Assembly (NCBI GenBank): GCA_022885665.1
Contig: JAGQDJ010000179.1
Span: 62,001-126,000, forward strand
Direction of reading: 5' to 3'
DNA length: 64,000 nucleotides
From: Triops longicaudatus
Lineage: Eukaryota; Arthropoda; Branchiopoda; Notostraca; Triopsidae
Part shown: positions 49,491-62,500 of the stretch, piece after piece
How positions within the stretch are numbered: position 1 is the stretch's first letter
Layout: every line of letters begins with the position of its first letter
Made by a program: the position numbers and the translations under genes
Notes under the pieces: model-generated
The model's database searches: none
What the model was told of the DNA's origin: nothing
What the model saw: only the letters and a program-made list of their open reading frames with translations

Positions 49491-50191
49491 ATTATTCCTG
49501 TTGCTTAACTGCTATAAAGTTATGCAAGTGAGAAACGTGCTAAAACTAAATTCTACGAATTGCAGTTTGGGATTTCGTCAAGGTAGCTTGCACCCTTTTT
49601 CACGAAAGCGTTCAACGTTTCAAATTTTTGTGTCATGGTTTCTTTTTGCTCTTTCCACTGAAAAAGTTTAGATGGTTAACTTGCTACGAACATGACTTTG
49701 GGAAATTCAAATTCTGCTAACAAGAATTAAGCAGGCAGTGTTAAGCACAGCCCTACCAACTTTCCATAAACTGATGGCACTAATTTTCACACTTTCTAAA
49801 TTGTACAATCCCTAGAAAATTTCCGATACGTGTCATAGAAGTAATGACACCGAGAAGTTCGATCCACGCATGCAAATATTTAACAGCTCAGCCATTTTAA
49901 AATAACTTCGGCCCCATTTGGAAGGTAAATCAAACTCGTGTAGGTCAAAAGAAGGTGTGTACCTGAATTACTGGATCATTTTTCTGACAGTCTGAAACCC
50001 TTGTACTTCCGTAATACCCAGATGCTTTGCTATGAAAAAAACAAGGGCATTACACAGCTTTTTCTGAGGTCAAAAGGCATAATAAAAGCTGATTTGCCAC
50101 AAGTCAATGACTATAGCTCCATTTTTAAATTCCAATCGTTTCAATTCTCACTTAAACGTAAAGGTAGCATAACGTTAAATGAATACAATAC

Positions 50192-50833
50192 TGTGACGCG
50201 CACTTTCGTCGTGAGGACGATTTTCGCACGTCGGGTCCTTGGGAAAACGGTCGGCTTGTGGGAAATAGATGTATTTGATGGAGATACAGGGGTTAGCTCG
50301 TCCCAATACAGGGGCCTTACAGCGTACAACACTTTTACCACCGCCTTGCCACTGCAACACACCACCAACTTCACTATCGCATCTCACTCAACACATCTAC
50401 TTTACTTAGAGTCAGCTACTCTACAACTAGTTCATCTCTATTGTTCTCTCGCCTGCCACTTAGTCTAAAAACCCACTTGCTCCACTAGCTTCCCGCCGCA
50501 ACTTAGAGAGAGAGCCCCACGCACTAACTCTCCTCTACTTCTAGCAGAGCGCGGCCCGCCAAGCCAGCCTGGTCTTCGTGCTTGCTATGCTGACTCCGCG
50601 GACGCCAGTCATCCATCTCCCGGCATCCGAGTCTTACATGCAAAGGGCCCCGGATGATGGACTTCGGATGGCCGGACGTCGCGCCAGATACATTTAAGCA
50701 AGCCTAAGCACATAGGCCTACATAAAGTATTCAAACGTTTTCATTTTGATTTCTCTTTGGTCTCTGTGCTCCAACTACTTATTGACACTTTTTAAGGCCC
50801 CGCTCTACGCACCCGACGTACTGCCGCGTTACA
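50192..50833 (+). mobile_element. Probable solo LTR (642 bp)
   Basis: Begins TGTGACGCGCACTTTCG and ends CGCGTTACA, so the termini TGTGACGCG/CGCGTTACA form an 8-of-9 inverted repeat with the TG…CA boundaries of retroviral-type LTRs. It is GC-richer than its surroundings. No primer-binding site, polypurine tract or polymerase frame adjoins it, and the flanking 5-mers (AATAC, ATTAA) do not match, so the duplication is lost or the ends are misplaced. The 155-aa frame at 50001-50468 straddles its left edge and is not a gene. Confidence 0.45.
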
Positions 50834-51853
50834 ATTAAATTTATAAACGTTACTTGTTATTGTGGAAAATTTCCCAAAATGTGCTGTGTTACTACATTAT
50901 GCTGACAGCACAGTTCTGCATAACTAATCTCTACTGTATGTGATCGATGCTTCGTGGAAAGTTCTCTTTTAAATTTGATAACACTGTCGTTTTTTTTATT
51001 TTCTTAACAAATAAAAAGTCGACAATCAGTCTAAACCGTGCGAAAGATAAATTTTGTCTTTATTTGGTAGCGGAGAGAGAACTACTTGCTATTATCGTTT
51101 TCGAGTAATTTAATGAAAACAAATAGTGTTAAGCTTATAATTCTTTTCGTCATACAATAAAGAATCTTCCGTTCGCATGAGATGTGCTGATTTTCAAATT
51201 TTAAATTATGAACACATTTTTTACAACACGAAAATAGTCGGCTTTTCAATTAAAATTTTTTATGCAACTTTGAGGACAAAACTTTGGTTACTTATAGTGG
51301 AAATTAGCATGAATAACTTAAACTATCAGTATATTTTTCGTGTCACGTTGTAACATTTTTCGGAAAGGGCATGCGATTTGGGGACGGGGCACCTACATTT
51401 CACCTAATGCACTTCGTACCTTTACCGAAACTATGTTTTACCGATTACAGGAATATTAAGCAAACGTAGCTCTACATGCAAATGACCTATAACACGGTTA
51501 GCAAGAACAGCTAAGCAGTTTCAGTTTCGGAAGCAAAGCTAAGCATTGTACAAAACATGTGTAATGGAAAGCTTGAGTTCTTATATGAAAATGTTCTAAT
51601 ACTTGATTTAATATTTTGATTCTTTCATAGTTCTTTTTGACTGTTACGAAATACCATTCTTCCCTTTCGCATTCTTTCGAGCATACCTGGGCGTTTTGAT
51701 TTTGGAATGCTAAAAACTCAGTGGAAAATTTCCTAGTATGCAAAAGGAGCACAGACAAACGACAGAAACTCAAACATGAACATTCCACAATTCAAACTGA
51801 ATGACTGGAAAACTTGAGTGTTCAGGTTACGACAGGTGTATTGAGAACAGATT
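50834..51853. other. Intergenic downstream of the oligopeptidase gene
   Basis: 3' flank of the minus-strand peptidase gene. Minus-strand ATTAAA at 51612-51607, about 240 nt after the stop, is a possible poly(A) signal. Nothing else recognised. Confidence 0.45.
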
Positions 51854-54800
51854 CTAAACTTCGATGCCTTTGCTTTTCAAAAACGCTTCTTGACTGGGCT
51901 CACGGCCCAAGAAATTCTTCAACATATCTGCGGCATCAGTGCTTCCCCCTGGTGCTAAAATATACTTTCTGTAATTAAAACCTCTCTCAGGGTCCATTAA
52001 CTTGTTATCGGCCTTGAATCGCGTTTCAAACATGTCTGCGCTGTACACTTCGCTCCACTGTGGGGAAAAAAAAACACATAAAATAAATACACGAATAAAT
52101 GATAAACGAAAACGTTATAAAAGTGAAACAGACAGAAGGTATAGACAAAACGGTTAACAAATAATAGAACACTTTCTTAACGTTTTCTTACCAAATATCC
52201 ATAATACTGGGCATCATAGCCTCCTGCCAAATGTCCGAAATTGGCCGGCATATTCGTGCCTGGAATGGTATCAATGCCCATCACTTCTTTGTAAATCTCG
52301 GTAAAAAGTTGCGCGGTATCTGCTTGCGCCCGTGTGTGAATAGCTTGGTCAAAACGTGCTAAAACGATCTGCCGCAAATTGAACGCCCCAGCGTTGGCTT
52401 TCTTGGATTCCACTAACTTTTTCACCAACTCTTCCGGCAGTTTTTCACCTGTCTATTACAAATGACTTTATAATCAAGAATTTCTCTAACGGTTTCACAC
52501 TATGATTAACTTTGTAATTTCTGAATAATCACAAACAATTTACGCATTTTATAAGGGATTTGTTGATACTGAATCTTGATCCCATCAACAACAATTCGAC
52601 GTAAAATATTTTTTTAATATAGCAGTTTTTGTCTATCTAGTCTAGATTTTGCCTGTCAGTCTAAAAGTAATAATTTTTTATCAACCCAATTCTATTGTAT
52701 TCTACTGTACTAGAAAATTATAAGTAAAGTTATTTGCAACTTTTATTTTTCCTTTCTTCTAAGAATATGCAGTTCAACATGCTTACAGATTACGTCACAA
52801 TAGACCGAGAAATTGCACTCAAATACGTACTTGGTAATGGCCCGAAAGTTTCATCAAAGGTTCTTTTTCCCAAACCCAGTTTTCCAGCATCTGGGAGGGC
52901 GCTTCTACAAAGTCGCGTTCTACTCGAGTACCGCTGAATTTAGCTAATTCAGCTTGCGAACAAATGCCATGCATCACGTGGCCAAATTCGTGAAAGTACG
53001 TTTCCACCTGGTGGCAGAAATATTTATTAACTGAGCGCAAAAGCGGTAAAAGTTATTTATATTTTTACTTCTTTATGGTCCAGCAAAGACGGTTTTTCAG
53101 CTGTAGGTTTAGTGAAGTTAGCTACCATAGCTGCCACCGCTACTTGTCTGTCGCCATTTTCGTCTAAGCAACTCGGTTGAACGGGAAAAACTGCTGCGTG
53201 ACCAAATTTGCCGTCACGAGGATACAAGTCCAAGAAGAAGTAACCCATTAACTGATTTGTGGACGCGTCGTTCACCCTAAACTGTAAGAAAAAGAAAATT
53301 TCAGATTTTTACTATGCCTAAAGACGTTTCAGAAATATAAATGATACAAAATTGAAGTGCAATAAAAATAATTTTCTTATACGACTTAATACAATAAACT
53401 AATGAAAGTTCTGCATAGGGAAATCACTTACCACTCGTACTTCATCGTGCCATTTCTCAGCTTCGGTTTCTTCAGTGAAAATTAGGCCCAACAATTGTTG
53501 GTAAATGGCTAGCAAACCTTGGGTGACGACGTCCATCGGAAAATAGTTCTTCAACACTTCTTGGTCCACAGCGTATAAACGTTCTTCTAGTAAGGTCGAG
53601 TAGTAACGAATATCCCAAAAGTCTAATTTGCTGTTGTACTCGTAACCGTATTTTTCACACTACAAAAACCAATTTAAAAGGAATTAGCGCCAAATCCCGA
53701 CCCACTCGTACCTCTTCTTACTGTAAGTTTACTCAAATCACTTAAAACAAACGGACATTATATCGAACGTTTAAATTTCTACACAATTTTTACAAAATTC
53801 AGTTAGAGTCTTGTTTAGTTGTTTCGCTTGTTCTTTGGTATGGTTAGTTTAGTTATTTTACTCTAAATTATTTTTATCATAAAAAGTATACGAACACACA
53901 AAATTTCTTCAAACAACGCAAACTAACGAGATTTTTCACAGAATTTAAAATTTAACTGTCAAGAAATTTAAAGCAAATACTTCTTCTTTCTTGAACTGCA
54001 AAGCGGATTCGCGTTCTTTGGCCCATAAGGGCTGCAATTTGACGGCCAATTCGTTCAAAAATTTGGCAACGTTTTCGGGGTTTTGGGCCATGCGCATTTC
54101 TTGCACGTAAGCTGCATGACTTGGGTAAGATAACAAAGTTGCCTGTTCGCTACGTAAGGCGATCAGTTCTTCCAAAATGGGCGTGTTTTCCTTGATGCAC
54201 CTACGAAATTGATTCTTCTTGAAATACAATACATGAATCTACGGAACATGACACGAAAGAGAAATATGTACAATAAACAATGTGAAGGTTAAAATTCATT
54301 GTACAAAATGCAACGCAATATGACGCATTAATCAAATATGAAGGAAAAACGACATAAGCAAACTTAACTATAACTGAAGCTAAAGAAAAAAAGAACGACG
54401 AATGACAATCAAACTGTGATTTTTTTTTTTTTTTAAAAAAAAAAGAACATTTAAGAGAAAACGGAGCTATTTTGATGTTAACCTAGCTTGGTAAGCCGTT
54501 TCAAGGAGTTTTCTAGTGGTCGGAACACGGCAGCGCCTTGTTACGGGGAAAAAATGCGGGTATTTCAACGTAACTTTACGTTTTCCATTTTCATCCTGCG
54601 AAAAGACATTAAAACTCACTTTACTCCGACAGAGGCACTAAAACTATCTTTCAGTTACTTTTTCCAAATTGGCAATGAAATCTTCAGGTACGCCGGCTAA
54701 TTCTTCGTCTGTGAAGGTCAAAAAGGTTGTTTCTTCGTTCAAACTGCGTTGGAAAATGATTCCCAGCTCAGAAATGCGTTTCTTGATCGCTTTGATACGG

Positions 54801-55585
54801 TCTTGAGTTTCTTGCGGCAGATGCAAACCTAAAAAACACAGGATTTTAAACTTCTAATACCTTTCAAAAGTACGCAAAATTTTAAAAAGTATAGGACTAA
54901 AACTCAATTTGGCTCGAAAGGAGAAATGTGTTCACCATTGCGTCTTCCAAGCTTAATTAAACGTTCCACAAAACGTTTAGCTTCGGCTGAAAGGTTGTCT
55001 AACTGGTTTTTCTCTTGGAAGGCCACAATTTTGTCAAAGACGTCTTTACGCATCTCCATTTCTACTTCAAATTCTTCGATCAAACGCTCAGCTTCCATGC
55101 CAGCATCGCGCAGAGCTTTATCTAAGGCCACAGCTTGAGGAAAACTCAAAGGCGAACCCAAAGTGCTTGTCATTCGCTCAACATCGGCCAATGGCTATTA
55201 CCAATGAAAGTTTAAGTCTTGTTTGATACGTTCATCTTCTAGACTTATTTCTTAACTTATTTAATAACACAAAACGGGTGTTCACCTTCACTATTGAATC
55301 GTAAGAAACATCTGTTAAGGGAACGTTAGCAACTTGGTCGTAAATGGCTCGAGCTCTCGTGATCAAATCTTGCGTTTGTTCAGATACTTGTTCCGGCGTG
55401 ACAGTTCGGAAATCCCAGCTAGCAACAATGCCTGGCAGCTTCTTAGTAGTCATGTTACGCTTTAAGATATAATTGCAAACTAGTAGTAAGTTATAATTAG
55501 GCTGAGATTGGCTAAATGTCGGGCGATGCTTAGGTAAACACTTAACAAGACTAAAGCTGAGCTGTCTGCAATACACGAACGCCAT
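51854..55585 (-). CDS. M3 zinc oligopeptidase (thimet oligopeptidase/neurolysin type)
   Basis: Cuts short peptides in cytosol or mitochondria. Ten exons on the minus strand: 55585-55286, 55194-54936, 54828-54659, 54595-54483, 54200-53981, 53659-53432, 53281-53069, 53007-52831, 52452-52192, 52057-51854. Every junction is GT-AG and keeps frame; 714 aa from the ATG at 55585. The zinc site HEFGH is at residues 507-511 and the third ligand is Glu536 in FVEAPSQ, 25 residues after His511 as in the family. The substrate-contact loop GHLAGGYDAQYYGYLW is intact, as are LIKLGRRNG and MVANFTKPTA. Length matches thimet oligopeptidase and neurolysin (about 690-705). The frame is open to an ATG at 55654; a third start at 55453 gives 670 aa. 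The segment between 55585 and 55453 has no acidic residue and many basic ones, so it reads as a mitochondrial presequence. Catalytically intact as far as seen. Confidence 0.95.
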
Positions 55586-55836
55586 CTTGAGCGCCGGACT
55601 ACCAATAGAGCCAATCGTACTAAAGCTTGTCAGGAAAGCTCCTCCCATCACCATCTGTAGGCCTACTTGAAATCAGAAATCAAATTCCTTTACGTTACTT
55701 CTCGAAAAATGTTGTAATTTGTACCCTGGAATTAAAATACAGTTGGAAAGCAGAATTTGAGCAGATTTATACAATAGTATTCTGTACTTTAAGCTAGTAT
55801 TTGCTCCGAAAAACGCAAGATTCTCATATAAGCGAC

Positions 55837-56014
55837 CAGTGGCGTCGTGCACTTCAAAAATTTGGGGGTGCCCGATTTTGCATTTCTTGTAAAAAGGTGG
55901 TACTTTTTTTCAGGTTTACAAATTTTGAAAAAGGGTGATACCTTTTTTCTCAGGATGGCAAAAATTTTGGGGGTGCCCGGGCCCCCCCCTGCCCCTTATG
56001 GCACGACGCCACTG
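55837..56014. mobile_element. hAT-family MITE, 178 bp
   Basis: Perfect 14-bp terminal inverted repeats CAGTGGCGTCGTGC / GCACGACGCCACTG. The flanking 8-mers TAAGCGAC (55829-55836) and AAAGCGAC (56015-56022) match at 7 of 8, the 8-bp target duplication typical of hAT transposition. Inside is an imperfect palindrome with TTTGGGGGTGCCCG-like repeats and no coding capacity. It lies 183 bp upstream of the first ATG of the oligopeptidase, so within or near its promoter. Confidence 0.85.
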
Positions 56015-56022
56015 AAAGCGAC

Positions 56023-59000
56023 ATAGTAACGCATTCCTGAACGGAGACTAACTTGGAAGGAAGAAACTAAACTATCTTTTATAACCTTCAAGTGAAGAAA
56101 AGTACAGGAAGAGTTATTCGCTGTTGCCAATTTGGAAAAAGTGACGCGTAACTTACTTTGACAGAATTAGATGAGTTTTCATTGTCTTTTCGTAACGGAA
56201 AACGTGAAAAGTTACGACGAATATCTTCACTTTTCCCCTATATTGCGGTCCTGTCATGTTCCACTAATTCAGAAACTCCTCGAAATAGCTTGCAAGTGAG
56301 TTATTCATAGAATAGATCTGTTTTATATACAAAGTATTGTAATTCAAGGAAGTTACAGTTCAATGTTATATTTTATAGATTTAAGTTTTGGCTTAGTTTT
56401 GTTTTCTTTCGTCCATAGTGAAATATCGTTACAAGGAATCCCAGAGAATATTGAGAAATGTATGGCATATCAGAAGTTCTACCAGACACCTTTTGTATGC
56501 ATTAACATACCCTGAACCGGGTAATCTGTTTAGAACAACTGACAATTCCTTAGAAATAGATTCTACTTTATTACTTTGTCATTTCAAATATCACTTCAAT
56601 CTTTTCTCGTAATTATGGTTGCATATTACAGTTACGTTCATATTACGGTTCATTATTTGTTTTTATTTACTAGACATTTCATTCAAATTTCATTTCGTTT
56701 ATAACAGTTCGTTTAATTCGTTTTAACTTTATATCATGTACATATTACAGGTTTCTGTTTACTTCGTATTTCGTATTTTAAAATTTCGTTTCGTATTAGG
56801 GAACTTCGATTTCGTATGAGACGCTTTTCTTCGAAGAAAACAGGTGATGCTTTTTCCAGTATCACTTGGAGCACGCAGTTTTAGTTAGACAGTCAAGTTA
56901 GCGAACGATTTCTTTAATAAATGAATATGTGCTGAGACCCACGGTCTAAGTCATTCCGAATATTATATAAGACGGTATATTATAACTCTATAGGCTTACC
57001 CAAGTGAACAGTTGGCCTATTTGCTTCAGCTAGAAAACAACCCTTTGCATTTTCTCTGGTTACAGCCGGGTTCGGCTCAGGTTTCCTCATGGGTGCCAGT
57101 GGCCCGTCGATGACGATGAACGAAGAACAGCGCAAACTGACATGCTTGTAGACAAACTGCGTTTTGTTTACAGGCAAAAGAAAGGACACGCAATTCAGCA
57201 CTGAATATTGAAGTTCTTTTTCCTATATTTTTTTAAAATTATAGCTCGGATAACAAGAAATGGACATTCTTGACATTATCCATTAACAAAAATAGTAAAA
57301 AGGGCTTCTGTACCTAGTGAAGAGCTCCTTATAATGTACGCCGTTAAGTTCTAGAAAAGATCGTTTATCACACTCGTTCAGGTGTTTCGATTTAATAAGT
57401 ACAATTGAAATACTTTAATGGATAATGACAGGATGACCATTTATTATTATTAGAGACCATTGTTTGTGAAAAGAAAGAGCAATTGCTAAAGTTTTTCGCC
57501 ATAAACTCGCACCAAATGCCCATACGGGCGAATTGCGCAGACATTCTCAGTAGCTTCCTCCTTTTTAAATGCTGTTGAATATTTCCCGGAATTTCCTTGA
57601 CAGTAAAGTTTTGCATGACAGTTATAGTGTATTAATAGCTTAAAGTTTGGTAATATCCTTAAACAAATTTGCATCGATTCGCCAAAATTGTGCATCTTTT
57701 CATATATTTCTTATTTTCCTATATTTCCTTTTTTCGACAAAACAAGCCAGTTAGACTTGCAACATTTGATTGAAAGACTAGAATAGTTACATACGTTAGC
57801 ACGTAAACAGAAATCAACAGTTTATGCGTGTATAGTCTGTTTTTTAAATACAAACCTTAATTTTACGGGCACGTTGTGGCGAGTATGCCTACAAAATATT
57901 ACAGCATATCATTTTTGATTGTTTGATAGGGTTCTTAGCAATGAAGTTTAGGTGGTGATGGTAGGGCCGGTGCACATTAAGCTTCCTGAATTCAGAAGCT
58001 TTCTCTAGTAGAACTTACTCGTGTTCATGCTTGTTAGCTCAGTATTACTAAGGAAAACATGAGAATAGTCTAAATTGAACGAATACCTGTAATAAAAAAG
58101 TATTAACGATTCTTGTCCATAATCTTCTTACTGCAGTTGATGACGCAGACGCTTCTTCAGAAACATTTAACACAATGGATACATGTTTTTTGTTTAAGTT
58201 AACAATTTTGTATTAACAACGAACTTACAGTTAAACAACATGTAAAGAATAAACATTAAAATTGACCGAACAGAATTCCTGGACAAAATTCTAAATGGGC
58301 GATTGGAAATAAGAGCCAAGAAGTTTTTGCTACTGTTAAGTTTCACAACTTTACTTTGGGTTGGTAGCGTAATGATTTGATTTATTGGGTAATGAGTACA
58401 TACACACAAATGAACACAGGACACAAAACAAACGAAACACAAGTAGTCTTTACTGTCCACTACAGTATTCGACTTACAAGCCTCGTGAACTAACTCAACT
58501 CGACTAACTTAACAGACTCGACTCCAACTGAACAACTTCTTCGCAATACTTGCGCTTCTTATACCAAAGATTACCCTTGACCTTGAAATATTTGTACCTA
58601 ACCTTTACCTTGCATTCTTTGCTTGCCATCATAATGACGAAAACCTATAAACTTGTTTCTAACCTTAACCATACATCAGTCAAGGATTATGAAAACCTAT
58701 CACTACTGACAGTCATCTCATTTTCTTTTGTATACTTTTGTGTGCTGCAAAAATGTTACGCCAAGATGTTCTTTTTTCAACTTAGGATCTTTTATAACAT
58801 TCAGAAGCAATTTTCTTTCTTCCGATCTTCCAAAAGCAAGTTCAGGCTCAAGTAAAGCAATCCTGGGATATGTGGGGAAGCTGTTTTCTAAAATCTACAA
58901 ATAACCACTGAATGTACAAAATAGCTAAACAAAATAGCAATTCTAAAGCATTTGGTCAAATTTTTATGTTATCCGATTCATTATCTAAAGATTTTACTCA

Positions 59001-59532
59001 ACGAATTAAAAAAAATCGGAATTTTCCTCAATAACTTGGGAAGATACAACAACAACTATATTGCAGGGACACTTTACAGAATATTGTAGATCTACTTCTT
59101 TTTAAGTTTCATTATTTTCGTAAATATAAACACACACTTTTGTACAAAAAAAAAGATAGCTGCTTGTAAATAAATGGCAGGAGAAGAGCTGTATGGAAAA
59201 CTTCCTATTCAACCCAGCTCCTGAGCAGGGTAGAACAGAAAGCGACTTTATCGTTCAACGCGACGATCTCAACATGAATTGTCAACGACAAAATGCTGTC
59301 CAGATGGATACCATCCATGTCAAACAACTATCCTGCTCAATAGAAGCGTTGCTCAACATTTCTATCCATAGTAAAATGCACCAAAAGTTACGAGGCATCA
59401 GTGTAAACTCATTCGCTTTTCGCAGGTTCCAGTTCGGTTCCTAATCGCGAACCGAGTCTGAAAACAGAAATAGTGGCCGGCGTCACTTTCCTGTCCTGTT
59501 CTACAAGTTTCTAATGCGTTAATTGTTACCAG
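56023..59532. other. Intergenic between the oligopeptidase and SREK1
   Basis: The genes are divergently transcribed, so both promoters should lie in here, yet I see no clear TATA or initiator. A possible SREK1 leader exon ends at 59532 (ACCAG|GTATAC), joined by a 57-nt intron to the acceptor TATAATAG before 59590. No other gene supported. Confidence 0.45.
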
Positions 59533-59595
59533 GTATACGTTTCAAATTTATTTCTTTTATAGAGAACTAATTTATTTTTTATATAATAGGCTATC

Positions 59596-62500
59596 ATGCC
59601 TGATATCAGCAATGGCTCGTATGGAACGCGGGTTATCCAAGCGTCCAATATTGCCCCGCAGGCCACCAAAGACCAAATGCAAACATTGTTTAGCCATATA
59701 GGCAAAGTAGAAGATATTCGTCTCTATCCAATGATGTAATAACTCTTTTATGATTGAATTTACTTCTTAAAACCCTATAAAACATTCTGACATATATAAC
59801 GTGACGTTTTCCATAGTCGAGATGTGGCTGTTCCTGTTCAAGTTCGAATCTGTTTTGTCAAATTTGCTGACCCTACATGCGTAGGTCTAGCCCAACACTT
59901 GGGCAACACCGTTTTCATCGACAGAGCAATTATGGTCGTCCCTTACGACGCAGGTAGCATCTCTTTGCTCAAGATTGCACCTTTTTCCGGCTTAAATTTT
60001 CTTCGTTTTTTTTTTCTGTAGGAGAGCTCCCCGACGAAGCCAAAGCAATGGAAATTTTGAATTCAGGAACAACTTTACCGTCTATGACTGAGCCCAAACT
60101 ACCTCCTCACCTCATCTGCACTGTAACTTCTTCTTTTTTCAGTTCTTTCTCCCTATTTTACTCATATTCATCCCATTTTGGCTTCAGATTCTTTATTTGT
60201 GTTGCTAACCGTGATTATTTCGATTATCAGGTCGAAGGAATCCCGCCGAACCAAACCATAGCGACGTCTGATTCGCGACTCGCTCTAGAAGGTTTGCCTC
60301 CATACCCGCCCATCCCTGCATCCTTAGATTCGCGCAAAATTGAAGAAATCCGGCGAACAGTCGTTGCAGTCAATCTCGATTCTAATGTATGAATCAGTCA
60401 ATCATTACAGAATAGGATTCATTTGTTCTCGTTTTAGCAAGATTTTCATTACCAAAGAAGAACAAAATGATGTTGCACTGTTATTATTGTCACTTTTTTA
60501 TTTAGTTATTGATTGATTGGTTATTATTTTTTCTTCCCTGGAAATAGTTATCTGCTGACCAAGTAATCGATTTCTTCTCAAGCGCGGGCGAAGTCAAGTA
60601 CTTCCGATTTTGCAGCCGCGAAGGAGACGGCACCAAATACGCACTGGTTGAGTTCACGGATCAGTCCAGTATTTACGCGGCCTTGAAGTTGAACAACAAA
60701 ACTTTGGGTGATAACGTCGTCAGGTAATATGCTTAAATCACAACTGCCTGAAATATTTATTGAAAAATCTTACCAATTCTAAAAAAAAATCTGTAACGGT
60801 CTTTTAAACATATTCTAGTAGTCTTTCGAAATTTTTTTTTTTTAAGCTTGAGACAAAATCTTTAGGTAACTTTTGAAAAAGCGTTTAAAACCTTTAAAAG
60901 AAATATCCTGGAAAATCGTTTAGAAAATCATTAAATCGTCCTTAGAAAAATGTGTAACAAGCTCTGTAAATTTCCCACTAAAGAATCTTGGAAAATTTTT
61001 AAAATCTTTAAATGATATCAAATAAAATTACAGAAAACTTTGGAAAGCAATGGCAATACTAATATAAGTCTAAAAAAGAAAGATAGATTTGAAAGAAGAA
61101 ATGTGAGTACACAAAACTAGTTAAGAAGTGCCAAGGCGTTTGCCGTTCTTCGAAGTCTTTTTTAGTGATTTGATTCGTATTTTTGGTATCTAGGGTTCAG
61201 CACGCGACGCAAGCCATAGTCAAACCGCACGGCAAGACGAACGAAGCTGCGCAGAGAGAAATTGAAGAAGCTGTTAAGCGCGTCAAAGAAGCGCAGAATA
61301 GTTTAACTGCAGAATTGGATCCAGAAGCGACGGCCACGTCAGGTAAATCTTTCTTCGCGTCATAAAGTCTTCAGTTGTATCATAATAGGGACAAACCCCA
61401 GCTCGACGCGTCATATAGGAAAAGACCCTTACCAGCCACTGTACTCTATAAAATAGGGTAGTGTCTGCGACTACTTGTGTTACAAATGCGCAACATTAGT
61501 GTATTCGAACTATAGCTGTCTTTAATACTTCGTGGTCCAAAGAAGCTTCATTCTTATCTAATTTGGGGCCCACCATGTTTGAAAAGCATTGGTTACCGCG
61601 GTCAGTCGGAGACCTTACCGTTAATATTGTAAGGTGTAGGACGTAACTCACGCAAGTTGAGATGCTACAAGAAATCGCTAGAATATGGTTTATAGTGAGG
61701 TTAAAAGTTGTTTGGGAAAGACCTTTGTAAACTTTTGGTCATTTCCACGCTTCAATGATGATTATTAATCAAATCTTAAAGATATCTCAAGTTGTCAGGT
61801 TCGCAAGCCGCGCAAGTCGAGGACCACGTTCTAAATACAGTAAAATCTTGCCAGAACGTACAACCAGGGGGACGAAAACTTTGCCCGCTATAGTTGATTG
61901 GACGTACTAGCCGACATTGTCCCGAAATCCTTTAGGAAGTAGTTTTACTCCTGTTTTGTGTCATTTCTATTATTTCACTTTTCATGTCAAGTGCTAGTGG
62001 ACTCCACCTCGCAAAAGCAGCCTTTTGTGCCAATTTTTTTTTTCCAATAGGAGTGATTTGAGCGCAGTAGCACCATAAGTACCTGACAGAGGAATCCTAT
62101 TAAAACTTGGAATGCTAGTCTAGCTAGTAGCGTGATGTGTTGGAACACAAAAGTTCCCCTCTAGGACTGTTTTTTTAAGCGTTACTACGTAGGAGCGCTG
62201 ATGTTCACTATAGCCGAAGGAAAAAGCGTGCGTAAATTGGCAAATGACCTCAGTTTTTGTACGTTGTAGGTGAAAATAGGTTATAGGCGGATTCACTATA
62301 ACCCACGTTTTCCCTATGCATTACATACGCGTTACATATAGGCCTACATTACATATGCATTACATATTACATACGCGTTTCGCCAGAGCCTGTGGACTTC
62401 GTACGTCATAGCCGATTGTTTGTTATAACCGGTGTACGTTATAGCGAAGTTTTACTGTACCATTGTAGGGACGGCCAGAGCTAAAACGAGCACACTCGAC

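Larger units (their letters stand above)
47483..50191. other. Intergenic between ihog and the LTR
   Basis: No gene. Repeat remnants at 48503-48560 and 49476-49490 are listed separately; the remainder shows nothing recognisable. Confidence 0.5.

Noticed and set aside
50001..50468. 155-aa plus-strand frame
   Set aside because: Crosses the left boundary of the probable solo LTR and has no family motifs.
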